A stretch of 10,132 nucleotides of DNA. Source: Gallionella sp. (GTDB lineage Bacteria; Pseudomonadota; Gammaproteobacteria; Burkholderiales; Gallionellaceae). The notes under the pieces were generated by a model, which searched no databases, was not told the origin of the DNA, and saw only the letters and a program-made list of their open reading frames with translations. Location of the stretch: positions 1 through 10,132 of the forward strand of contig JANYHX010000239.1 of NCBI GenBank assembly GCA_025362155.1, given 5' to 3'. Position 1 is the first letter of the stretch. Each line of letters starts with the position of its first letter. Shown here in pieces: positions 1 to 7,620 of this stretch. Both the position numbers and the translations under genes were made by a program.

Positions 1-2
1 AC

Positions 3-2111
3 GGCAAGACTTCCCCACCCGAACTGTCGTCGCTCGCGATATTCGATTCGCACTGTGCCCGCGCCTACCTCGACAAGGAAGATGATTTTTCTTATGTGCC
101 TTACGGGCTGGATGTTTTCGAGGGTCTGGCAAAAGTCTGTCGACAACTAAAGGCTCTGATCGAGACCGAGTACGCACAATCCGCCCCAGACCTCAGCGCA
201 TTCGCACCGCTGCAAGGTGACACGGCAGTCTGGAAACTGATCGCGAACCTATCGGCCAAGACAACGGTAGATCAGATAGATGCATTGGCTATGCTGTCAC
301 CCGAGGAACTCGCCCAGCATGCCGAACTGGACAAGAGCCTGAAGGCAAACAACCCAAAGGAAAAGGCCGGCCAGTTGCGTTTGCGCGCACGTCTCATCGC
401 CGCCATTACAGCGAGTGCAATAGCCAAAGGCGCGTTGGTAGATCAGGCAGTGGTTGCCAAGCTGCGAGGCTTGACAGACAGCTATCGTGTGGCACAAGCC
501 GCGGCTGCGCTCGTTGCCAAGCAATTCAAGGAAAGCGATAACTTGCTTCCCGGATCTGGCGGTGAAGCATGGCGCGAGCTATTCGATGCGGCCCGTAAGT
601 TCGCGCTCGAATCCCATCCCGGTAGAACCTTCCCCGACCTGGGCGCGGATGCGCCTTGCCCTCTTTGCCAGCAGCCGCTTGCGGAGGGTGCAGCGCGCTT
701 GCTCCGCTTTGAATCGTTCATCCAGCAGGAAACGGAAAAAACCTCGCAGGAGTGCCGCGCCGCTTGGGCCGCCGAATACAAGCCATTCGCCGCGCACGCC
801 TTGACGCTGAATTTCGACGATGTGACCTATGGCGAAATTGCGGCCATGGATGCGCAGCTTGCCACGGACACGCGAGCCTTCGAGCAGGCGTTGACTGCCC
901 GGCACGAGGCCATCAAAGCAGCCGTCATCTCGCACCAGTGGGACGGCACTGACCAAGCCTTGCCCAGCCCGGTGGCACAGCTACAAGTGCTGGCTGATAA
1001 ACTGAATGCCGAAGCCGAAACGCTGGAGAAGGCTTCGGACGAAGCCGCCCGCGCCGCTCTGCAAAAACAGTTTAACGATCTGGATGCGCGAGTGCGGCTG
1101 AGCCAAGTCAAGGATGCGGTCATCACTGCCGTATCCCACCTCGGCCATCAGGCAAAACTTAGACAGTGTTTGTCGGCTGTTGATACGCGATCCATTTCCC
1201 TGAAGGCATCGGAGCTGGCGGCCAAGGTCGTCTCGAAGGAACTTGCCGACGCGCTTAACCGGGAATTCAAAGTATTGGGCGTAGGCTCGCTCCGCGTTAC
1301 GTTGCAAAGCCGCTCGGACAAGGGCAAGCCATTACACAAGCTCAAACTGGAACTGCCGCAGAGCCGCAACCCCGGCGAAATCCTGAGCGAGGGCGAGCAA
1401 CGCGCCATCGCCATCGGGTCATTCCTCGCCGAGGTCGGCCTGAGCAACGGCAAGGGAGGTATCGTATTTGACGACCCGGTATCCTCGCTCGACCATCGCC
1501 GCCGCGAGCTGGTGGCGAAGCGCTTGGCGGCAGAAGCCGCGCGTCGCCAGGTCATCGTATTCACTCATGACATTTACTTTCTTTGCATCCTTGATGAGGA
1601 AACCAAGACAGCAGGCGTGCCCATCACCACTCAGAGCCTCACCCGCCGCGCAGAAGGTTTCGGCATAGTTGATCTGGGGCTGCCATTTGAAGGCCAAAAG
1701 ACCAGCCAGCGGATTGGCACGTTAAAAGCATGGCACCAAACCATTGCCAAGCTACACAGGGTCGGTGAAGATAAAGAACATCGTAAGCAAACAGTGGATG
1801 CCTATTCTCATTTGCGTATAACTTGGGAGCGTGCCGTCGAAGAAGTGCTCCTGCGTAGTGTTGTTCTTCGTTTTCGTAAGGGCATCGCGACGCAACAGTT
1901 GGCCGGGGTCGTCGTCGAGGATGACGACTTTACTCAAGTGTTCGCGGGCATGAAGAAATGTTCAAACTATGCGGCGCATGACAAGGCGATCATGGGTGGA
2001 GTTGCAGTGCCTGAGGCTGATGAACTGCTGGCTGACATCATGGCGCTGGAGCGTTGGCGGGATGCGATTGAGCAGAGAAGTAAGGATACTGAGAAGCGGC
2101 GGAAGCCGTGA
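3..2111 (+). CDS. AAA/ABC-type ATPase with CPxC knuckle, RloC/PrrC-like candidate (5' partial)
   Basis: The frame is open from the window edge (first full codon at 3) to TGA at 2109-2111, so the N-terminus, with the expected Walker A loop, is missing. The GTG at 96 is not a convincing start, because the upstream codons (including AIFDSHCARAYL) read as protein. Visible parts in order: a CPLC knuckle (657-668) inside a long, alanine- and glutamate-rich, probably coiled-coil region; an ABC signature LSEGEQ (from 1383); Walker B with D-loop, FDDPVSSLD (about 1467-1493); an H-switch THD (1563-1571); and a C-terminal helical domain. This order is that of SMC/Rad50-like AAA_13 ATPases, including the anticodon nucleases RloC and PrrC. 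The C-terminal domain has R-x3-E (codons 1815 and 1827) and a histidine 50 residues later (1977), resembling the PrrC/RloC R-x3-E...H triad; this is only suggestive. The ATPase fold is secure, a defence role is inference, and the substrate is unknown. Confidence 0.8.
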   Translation, partial: GKTSPPELSSLAIFDSHCARAYLDKEDDFSYVPYGLDVFEGLAKVCRQLKALIETEYAQSAPDLSAFAPLQGDTAVWKLIANLSAKTTVDQIDALAMLSPEELAQHAELDKSLKANNPKEKAGQLRLRARLIAAITASAIAKGALVDQAVVAKLRGLTDSYRVAQAAAALVAKQFKESDNLLPGSGGEAWRELFDAARKFALESHPGRTFPDLGADAPCPLCQQPLAEGAARLLRFESFIQQETEKTSQECRAAWAAEYKPFAAHALTLNFDDVTYGEIAAMDAQLATDTRAFEQALTARHEAIKAAVISHQWDGTDQALPSPVAQLQVLADKLNAEAETLEKASDEAARAALQKQFNDLDARVRLSQVKDAVITAVSHLGHQAKLRQCLSAVDTRSISLKASELAAKVVSKELADALNREFKVLGVGSLRVTLQSRSDKGKPLHKLKLELPQSRNPGEILSEGEQRAIAIGSFLAEVGLSNGKGGIVFDDPVSSLDHRRRELVAKRLAAEAARRQVIVFTHDIYFLCILDEETKTAGVPITTQSLTRRAEGFGIVDLGLPFEGQKTSQRIGTLKAWHQTIAKLHRVGEDKEHRKQTVDAYSHLRITWERAVEEVLLRSVVLRFRKGIATQQLAGVVVEDDDFTQVFAGMKKCSNYAAHDKAIMGGVAVPEADELLADIMALERWRDAIEQRSKDTEKRRKP

Positions 2112-2121
2112 GTATGGTGCA

Positions 2122-2160
2122 TGAAAGAAAAAGGCAACCGGGAAGTCGCCTTTTCTTTCA
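2122..2160. terminator. Hairpin terminator between convergent genes
   Basis: The left arm at 2122-2135 (TGAAAGAAAAAGGC) pairs with 2148-2160 (GCCTTTTCTTTCA) with one bulged A and a 12-base loop. A-rich on one side and T-rich on the other, it reads as a GC-core hairpin followed by a T tract on either strand. It starts 10 bases after the ATPase stop and lies about 50 bases beyond the DAHP synthase stop, so it could end both transcripts. The rest of the gap (2161-2210) shows nothing convincing. Confidence 0.65.
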
Positions 2161-2210
2161 CCTCAAATCACTTACCCCACTTCTTCGCATTCTTAAATAT
2201 GCACACCCAA

Positions 2211-3323
2211 TCACACTTGTCGCTGGCGTAATGCCACGCGTTTGAGATAAGCCTCGCGCGCGATCTGCACATCTTCCAGAAAATACGGCAGTTCTTTTAA
2301 CAGCAGAGCCTGCGGGCCATCCACTAAAGCCTTGGGTGGCGCGGGATGAAAATCTACCAGCACCATGTTTGCGCCTGCGATCACGCCTTGTGCGGTGACA
2401 TGCAGCATATCGAGTATGCCGTCCGGCGAAGCGGCGCGTGAACCGACAGAGTGCGACGGATCGATGCACACCGGCATGCGCGTCAGGCGCTTGACCACCG
2501 GCACATGCGAGAAATCCACGAAGTTGCGGTGCGGGTCGCCCATGTTGGTTTTCATGCCGCGCAATCCGAACACCACATTACGGTTACCTTCTGAAGCCAG
2601 GTATTCTGCCGCATTCAGCGATTCGTCTAAGGTAATGCCGAAGCCACGTTTGAGCAGGATGGGCATTTCGGTTTGCCGTCCGACGATTTTCAGCAACTCA
2701 AAATTCTGCGTGTTGCGCGTGCCGATTTGCAGCATCACGCCAGTGGGGTTGCCGGTCTGGTGCAGGGTTTCCTTGATTTCATTGAGATGCGATTCGTGAG
2801 TGATCTCCATCGCGATCACCTTGATGTCGTATTTGCCCGCCAGTTCGAATACATAGGGCAGACAATTTTTGCCGTGCCCTTGAAATGCATAGGGGCTGGT
2901 GCGCGGTTTGTATGCGCCCATGCGCGTGCAAGTCTGACCGTTGTCGTGCACTGCTTTCATCATGATCTCGACATGCTCGCGATTATCTACCGCACACAAT
3001 CCGGCAAACACATTCAATGTGTCCTGCCCGAAGCGCACGCCGTTGTATTCGAAATACGTGGGACGTTGATCGTCTTTGTGTCGCCCAAGGATACGGTACT
3101 CTTCGGAAACTCGCACCGCGCGTTCCACACAAGGCAGACTTTGCATGTCCTCGATTTTCAACGCCAGGGTGTTGCCGATCAGATAAATTTCCGTCAATGT
3201 TTTTTCACTGCCGCGCTCGACATGTACACGCGACTGGATGCCGGGCAAAGTGGCGAGATGCGCCATCAATTGTTTGTATTCCGGAGATTGTTCGCCGACG
3301 TTGGAACTTAGAATCAAAATCAT
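2211..3323 (-). CDS. aroF: 3-deoxy-7-phosphoheptulonate (DAHP) synthase, AroF type with N-terminal ferredoxin-like domain
   Basis: Condenses phosphoenolpyruvate with erythrose 4-phosphate, the first step of the shikimate pathway, in the cytoplasm. The 370-aa protein has an N-terminal ferredoxin/ACT-like segment (about 1-75), as in Thermotoga-type enzymes where such a domain mediates feedback control, and then a TIM barrel. Barrel motifs: GAYKPRTSPYAFQG (136-149), LQIGTRN (198-204), KRG (225-227) and DPSHS (288-292). Expected metal ligands are Cys110, His291 and Asp335; the usual Glu of the EVHP motif is Asp324 here (VDFHP), and the usual AGPCSV is AGLCAV, so it is a divergent member. The ATG at 3323 follows AGGA at 8-nt spacing and begins only 13 bases after the slmA stop, so it is the last gene of the argB operon. 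A KDO-8-phosphate synthase is the nearest alternative, but the KPRTSPY motif and N-terminal domain favour DAHP synthase. Confidence 0.88.
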   Translation of the reverse strand: MILILSSNVGEQSPEYKQLMAHLATLPGIQSRVHVERGSEKTLTEIYLIGNTLALKIEDMQSLPCVERAVRVSEEYRILGRHKDDQRPTYFEYNGVRFGQDTLNVFAGLCAVDNREHVEIMMKAVHDNGQTCTRMGAYKPRTSPYAFQGHGKNCLPYVFELAGKYDIKVIAMEITHESHLNEIKETLHQTGNPTGVMLQIGTRNTQNFELLKIVGRQTEMPILLKRGFGITLDESLNAAEYLASEGNRNVVFGLRGMKTNMGDPHRNFVDFSHVPVVKRLTRMPVCIDPSHSVGSRAASPDGILDMLHVTAQGVIAGANMVLVDFHPAPPKALVDGPQALLLKELPYFLEDVQIAREAYLKRVALRQRQV

Positions 3324-3336
3324 ATTTTTTTCCTGA

Positions 3337-3912
3337 TTATTTATTCAGAATAGCCCACTGTGCCGGCCACTGCGCCAACGGTTCGCGCGCAAAGCCGCTC
3401 TTGGCGAACAGCAGCCAGCGACCAATGACGTAGCACACCAGCACATTGGCGTGCGCGCCCACATCCACTGCTTCACCCATTTCGCCTTGCGTGGCGGCCA
3501 TGCGCAATGATTGTTTGAGGGTAGCTTCGATGCGATCCAGCAATTGATTGATGCGCTGTTGCAAGCGCTCGTTTTCATTCATCAGCGCATCGCCGATTAA
3601 CACCCGCGTCATACCGCGATTTTTTTGCGCGAAGCTGAGCAGCATCAACATAATTTCTTCGGCTTGTTTCAGCCCGCTTTTTTCTTCCAGGGTGATTTTA
3701 TTAATCAGGCCGAACACGGTTTGCTCGATAAATTCAATCAAGCCCTCGAACATCTGCGCCTTGCTGGCGAAGTGGCGATACAACGCCGCTTCGGAAATAT
3801 CCAGTCGCGCCGCCAATGCAGCTGTGGTGATTTTTTCACCTTTGGGCTGCTCCAGCATTTCCGCTACGGTTTGCAGTATCTGTAATTTTCGTTCACCTGG
3901 TTTGCTCGCCAT
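3337..3912 (-). CDS. slmA: SlmA-type TetR family protein (nucleoid occlusion factor)
   Basis: 191-aa TetR-fold protein. The N-terminal helix-turn-helix (about 28-52) contains ITTAALAARL and SEAALYRHF, followed by KAQMFEGLIEFIE, the pattern that sets SlmA apart from ordinary TetR repressors. Further SlmA-like stretches are RGMTRVLIGDALM and LQQRINQLLDRIEA. In E. coli SlmA binds chromosomal SBS sites and blocks FtsZ assembly over the nucleoid; a similar role here is inferred from family membership. It lies 10 bases downstream of the nucleotidase gene and 13 bases upstream of the DAHP synthase gene, so it is probably co-transcribed with argB. Length matches the family (about 195-200 aa). A plain transcriptional repressor remains possible. 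Confidence 0.85.
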   Translation of the reverse strand: MASKPGERKLQILQTVAEMLEQPKGEKITTAALAARLDISEAALYRHFASKAQMFEGLIEFIEQTVFGLINKITLEEKSGLKQAEEIMLMLLSFAQKNRGMTRVLIGDALMNENERLQQRINQLLDRIEATLKQSLRMAATQGEMGEAVDVGAHANVLVCYVIGRWLLFAKSGFAREPLAQWPAQWAILNK

Positions 3913-3922
3913 ATCGCCCCCT

Positions 3923-4564
3923 CTAGTTCAAACGATGCAGTGCTTTAGGCAGCTGCATTACGTCACGAATTTTTACATCTACATAGGATGAGTTCTGCTG
4001 GCCTGAATTCACCCACACCGTGCGCATCCCCAGTCGTTTTGCGGCATGCAGATTCTCCAGGCTATCTTCGATCATCACACATTGCGCGGCTTTCACGCGA
4101 TGTTTTTTTAACAGGCGCATGAAGCCGAAAACATCCGGCTTGGGTCGATAGCGGGTGTGCTCTACCGCGATCACATCGTCGAATAACTCATCCACACGCA
4201 ATAACTTTAACACCGCCTGCACGTAAATTTGCGGTGCATTTGAGAACACCACTTTCCTGCCCGGTAGCGCCTTCAATACGTGCCGCAAGCGCGGCTCGTG
4301 CAACACCATCCGGGACAGTTCCGGAAACTGGTGCGTATGCCACAAAAAATGCTCCGGCTTGGTATCGTGATGGCGTATCAGACCGCTTAATGTCGCGCCA
4401 TAGCGCCGCCAGTAATGCATACGCAATGCATTCGCCGCGGCTTCATCCAGTTGCAGGTACTGTTGTAAATAAGCGGTCATGCTGCGATTGATGTGTGGAA
4501 AAATATGAGGACTCGCGTTATGCAGCGTGTTATCCAAATCAAAAATCCACAGCGGAGCGGCCAC
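3923..4564 (-). CDS. HAD-family pyrimidine 5'-nucleotidase
   Basis: 213-aa haloacid dehalogenase-fold hydrolase of the SDT1/pyrimidine 5'-nucleotidase type, expected to remove phosphate from UMP/CMP or modified pyrimidine nucleotides in the cytoplasm. Motif I is DLDNTL (nucleophile Asp9, Asp11), motif II has Ser108-Asn109, motif III has Lys142 in KPD, and motif IV is IEDS with Glu166-Asp167, so the catalytic set is complete. The segment DLDNTLHNASPHIFPHIN is typical of the betaproteobacterial proteins found beside argB and slmA. The start is GTG at 4564, only 3 bases after the argB stop and with a poor Shine-Dalgarno; the next in-frame Met lies past motif I, so translation probably depends on coupling to argB. 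Substrate is inferred from the family. Confidence 0.85.
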   Translation of the reverse strand: MAAPLWIFDLDNTLHNASPHIFPHINRSMTAYLQQYLQLDEAAANALRMHYWRRYGATLSGLIRHHDTKPEHFLWHTHQFPELSRMVLHEPRLRHVLKALPGRKVVFSNAPQIYVQAVLKLLRVDELFDDVIAVEHTRYRPKPDVFGFMRLLKKHRVKAAQCVMIEDSLENLHAAKRLGMRTVWVNSGQQNSSYVDVKIRDVMQLPKALHRLN

Positions 4565-4567
4565 GCC

Positions 4568-5500
<933 letters not shown>

Positions 5501-5518
5501 TTACGGGGGCTAAAAATA

Positions 5519-5544
5519 AATCAGGCGGCAAGCGCCGCCTGATT
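5519..5544. terminator. GC-rich hairpin between argB and the copper chaperone gene
   Basis: A perfect 11-bp stem, AATCAGGCGGC (5519-5529) with GCCGCCTGATT (5534-5544), and a 4-base loop. The flanks are A-rich before and ATTATTT after, so it could work as a terminator in either direction. It lies upstream of argB and beyond the 3' end of the chaperone gene, so it most plausibly ends minus-strand transcription from the chaperone gene before argB begins. Confidence 0.65.
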
Positions 5545-5559
5545 ATTTCACGAAGCCAA

Positions 5560-5576
5560 CACTCACTTAGTGAGTG
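5560..5576. repeat. Small palindrome
   Basis: CACTCAC (5560-5566) and GTGAGTG (5570-5576) form a perfect 7-bp stem with a TTA loop. It sits between two larger hairpins. It could be an operator or part of a terminator cluster; no function can be assigned from sequence. Confidence 0.4.
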
Positions 5577-5579
5577 GGG

Positions 5580-5595
5580 GTAACGTAGTAACGTA
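5580..5595. repeat. Tandem 8-bp direct repeat
   Basis: GTAACGTA occurs twice back to back (5580-5587 and 5588-5595) and runs into the left arm of the large inverted repeat. It may be remnant target or replication-slippage sequence; meaning unknown. Confidence 0.4.
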
Positions 5596-5642
5596 GGGTG
5601 CGTTTACGCACCAGTTGGTGACGGTGCGTAAACGCACCCTAC
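5593..5642. repeat. Perfect 20-bp inverted repeat (REP-like element)
   Basis: The left arm 5593-5612 (GTAGGGTGCGTTTACGCACC) is the exact reverse complement of the right arm 5623-5642, around a 10-base loop. Each arm can itself fold as GGTGCG-TTTA-CGCACC, so a cruciform or double hairpin is possible. Repeats beginning GTAGGGTGCGT and ending CGCACCCTAC are, to my knowledge, common dispersed elements in proteobacterial genomes. It starts 4 bases beyond the chaperone stop codon and may act in 3'-end stability or termination, but there is no T tract. Confidence 0.75.
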
Positions 5643-5646
5643 AAAG

Positions 5647-6102
5647 CTACTGCCCACTGTTCAACGGCCTCACTTCGACCTTGGTCTTAATAACTTGCAC
5701 CATGGGTTTGTTTGCCACTTTGAAACGCAGCATCAGCGGCACACTGTCACCCGCCTTAAGCGGTGCTTTCAGCCCAGTCATCATCAAGTGATAACCACCT
5801 GCGCGCAGATTCACCGGCTTGCCGGCGGGAAGGGCGATAGTCTCCACCTCGCGCATTTTCATCATGCCGCCATCCTGCGGCATCGTCATGCTGTGCAGTT
5901 CTACGGAGTTACAAGCAGGGCTGGATACTCCGATCAAGATAGCAGCCTGTTTGCTGGTGATGGTTAAATCAACTCCTGCCGTGTCTTGTCCGGGAATCGT
6001 GGGGCGAGTCCAGGCATTTTCCACTTGAATCTCGCCAGCGTAAACACTGGCACTAATTAATAGGCCTGCCAGCAACCCGCCAAGCCGATACCGATGAGTC
6101 AT
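5647..6102 (-). CDS. Periplasmic copper chaperone, PCuAC family
   Basis: 151-aa secreted protein. Residues 1-22 form a signal peptide (basic start, LAGLLISASV core, likely cleavage after VYA). The mature part has the PCuAC copper site: His70 in HSM, Met83, His105 and Met107 in HLM, with the family spacing of 21 residues between Met83 and His105. The family carries Cu(I) in the periplasm and helps assemble the CuA site of cytochrome c oxidase. No cox or sco gene is visible nearby, so its partner is unknown. The ATG at 6102 follows GGGGAT at about 4 nt. It is transcribed alone, divergently from the carboxypeptidase gene, with hairpins immediately past its stop. Confidence 0.9.
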   Translation of the reverse strand: MTHRYRLGGLLAGLLISASVYAGEIQVENAWTRPTIPGQDTAGVDLTITSKQAAILIGVSSPACNSVELHSMTMPQDGGMMKMREVETIALPAGKPVNLRAGGYHLMMTGLKAPLKAGDSVPLMLRFKVANKPMVQVIKTKVEVRPLNSGQ

Positions 6103-6139
6103 GATGATCCCCCGCCATTACTATAGATTAAGGAAACAA

Positions 6140-6145
6140 ATTATA
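6140..6145 (-). promoter_or_regulatory. Possible -10 box for the copper chaperone gene
   Basis: A perfect TATAAT is read on the minus strand 38 bases before the chaperone ATG. No good -35 hexamer is seen at the expected distance, so this is tentative. Confidence 0.3.
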
Positions 6146-6187
6146 CCCGGCATACGCGGTTTGCTATCCCTGCCTTGATCCCGTGAC

Positions 6188-6193
6188 TATAAT
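6188..6193 (+). promoter_or_regulatory. Possible -10 box for the carboxypeptidase gene
   Basis: TATAAT lies 27 bases before the ATG at 6221 and would give a leader of about 20 bases. No strong -35 box and no clear Shine-Dalgarno are visible. The two opposed TATAAT boxes in the 118-bp gap fit divergent transcription. Confidence 0.35.
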
Positions 6194-6220
6194 TGCGCCC
6201 TTAAAATATTTCCTTGAATT

Positions 6221-7405
6221 ATGAAGCCAATTTTATTGTTCCTTATTCTGCTGCTGCCCTTGGGCACATCTGCACAGACCGCATCTTCTTCTAATGAAAC
6301 CGCTGGCCCTGCAAAATCCGCCGGGCAAAGCATTGCTTACGAAGCACCGCATCTCGCTGCGAAGTCTTACCTGTTATACGATTACACCAGCAGTCAAATT
6401 CTGCTTAATCAAAATGGTGATGCGCGCATGGAGCCCGCTTCGCTGACTAAATTGATGACTGCCTACCTGACTTTTGACGCACTCAAGCATGGCACCCTGT
6501 CACTGCAACAAGAACTGACCGTGCCCGTGGCGGCGCTGCGCAGTAAGAGCGATGAATCGCGCATGCTGCTTAAAGCGGGACAAACTGTTAGCGTGGACGA
6601 TCTGTTGCATGGACTGATCGTGCAATCGGGCAACGACGCAGCCATTACGTTGGCCGTCAATATCGCCGGCAGTGAAGCGGGTTTTGTCGATATGATGAAC
6701 CAGGAAGCCAAGCGGCTGGGAATGAATAATACTCATTTCACCAATCCGGTCGGCATGCCTGATGCGCAGCATTACAGCAGCGCAGTGGATCTGGCCACGC
6801 TGGCGGCGGCGCTGCTGCGTGACTATCCGCAACACTATCCGCTGTTTTCGTTGCGTAACTATACTTTCAATAACGTTGCACAAGCCAATCGCAACCGCCT
6901 GCTGTGGCTCGACCCCTATGCCGACGGTATGAAAACCGGGCACACCGAATCGGCCGGATTTTGTCTGGTAGGATCCGCACAACGTGAGAAACATCGCCTG
7001 ATTTCTGTGATGTTCGGCGCGGAGACCGATAGTTTGCGTGCCACCGAGAGTCAGCAGCTGCTGAACTATGGCTTCCAGAATTTTGATGCGGTGCGTTTAT
7101 ATCAAAAAAATCAGCCAGTCACTTCATTGCGCATCTGGAAGGGCACCGAGAGCCATATAGACGTCGGTTTCCGCGAGGATTTATTTGTGAGCATTCCCAA
7201 AGGAGCATTTGCCCAGATCAAGGCGACGATGGAAACTCATCAACCTCTGCTGGCTCCTATCACCAGCGGGCAACAATTGGGCACACTCAAGCTGACCTTA
7301 GCCGACAAACCCTATGCGGAATACCCGTTGGTGGCATTGGATAACGTGCCGGTGGCGAATGTGTTTTCGCGCGGCTGGGATAGTATTCGCTTGATGTTTC
7401 AATAA
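6221..7405 (+). CDS. dacC: D-alanyl-D-alanine carboxypeptidase (PBP5/6 family)
   Basis: Removes the terminal D-alanine from peptidoglycan pentapeptides on the outer face of the inner membrane. The 394-aa protein begins with a signal peptide (MKPILLFLILLLPLG, cleavage near TSAQ). The penicillin-binding active site is complete: SLTK (74-77, Ser74 nucleophile), SGN (136-138) and KTG (238-240). A C-terminal PBP5-type beta domain follows, and the last residues (FSRGWDSIRLMFQ) form the amphipathic helix that anchors these enzymes in the membrane. Whether it matches dacA, dacC or dacD function cannot be told. The start has no clear Shine-Dalgarno but fits the signal peptide. Without the inserted element downstream, its stop would lie 10 bases before the transaminase ATG. 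Confidence 0.93.
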   Translation: MKPILLFLILLLPLGTSAQTASSSNETAGPAKSAGQSIAYEAPHLAAKSYLLYDYTSSQILLNQNGDARMEPASLTKLMTAYLTFDALKHGTLSLQQELTVPVAALRSKSDESRMLLKAGQTVSVDDLLHGLIVQSGNDAAITLAVNIAGSEAGFVDMMNQEAKRLGMNNTHFTNPVGMPDAQHYSSAVDLATLAAALLRDYPQHYPLFSLRNYTFNNVAQANRNRLLWLDPYADGMKTGHTESAGFCLVGSAQREKHRLISVMFGAETDSLRATESQQLLNYGFQNFDAVRLYQKNQPVTSLRIWKGTESHIDVGFREDLFVSIPKGAFAQIKATMETHQPLLAPITSGQQLGTLKLTLADKPYAEYPLVALDNVPVANVFSRGWDSIRLMFQ

Positions 7406-7482
7406 GAAGTAGCAAATGGGCGCCTCTAAAAATTCAGAGTTCGCTTAAATGCAAGGCGCGAAAAAAAATTCGCCGTGCCGCA

Positions 7483-7488
7483 TATAAT
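7483..7488 (+). promoter_or_regulatory. Possible -10 box inside the MITE
   Basis: TATAAT lies within the small palindrome GCATAT-AATTA-ATATGC (from 7480). It would start a transcript towards the transaminase gene lacking the left inverted repeat. No convincing -35 hexamer is present. Confidence 0.25.
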
Positions 7489-7512
7489 TAATATGCAAGC
7501 AAAAAATTTTTT

Positions 7513-7587
7513 CCCGCAACGCGGCATAACCAGCCACTTGGTTGCTGTTTTTTGGCAACTTAGTGGAATGGCTAGTAGTTCCATCAG
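7513..7587 (+). repeat. Structured repeat unit, copy 1 (inside the MITE)
   Basis: Hairpin A is CCGC-AAC-GCGG (7514-7524); then comes ATAACCAG; hairpin B is 7534-7545 paired with 7555-7566 (11 of 12 pairs, one T-T mismatch, T-rich loop); hairpin C is ATGG (7568-7571) with CCAT (7581-7584). The same architecture recurs at 8495-8568. In this copy TTCCATC (7579-7585) can instead pair with GATGGAA (7592-7598), which excludes hairpin C. Confidence 0.65.
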
Positions 7588-7609
7588 TTGAGATGGAATC
7601 TGGATTTTT

Positions 7610-7614
7610 AGAGG
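7610..7614 (+). promoter_or_regulatory. Shine-Dalgarno supplied by the MITE right end
   Basis: AGAGG, part of the right inverted repeat, lies 6 bases before the transaminase ATG at 7621. The insertion has therefore replaced the original upstream sequence (GAAG) with a usable ribosome binding site. In a read-through transcript it could be buried by pairing with the left inverted repeat at 7418-7438. Confidence 0.55.
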
Positions 7615-7620
7615 CGCCCA

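Noticed and set aside
3..11. GKT at the window edge as a Walker A
   Set aside because: The following residues (PPELSSLAIFDSH) resemble the later FD strand of these ATPases, not the helix after a P-loop; the true Walker A should lie further upstream.
2161..2210. On the minus strand, a short peptide-like end (CDWVCIFKNAKKWGK then TGA) just past the DAHP synthase stop
   Set aside because: It overlaps the DAHP synthase 3' end in another frame, has no start of its own, and is too short to tell a gene remnant from chance.
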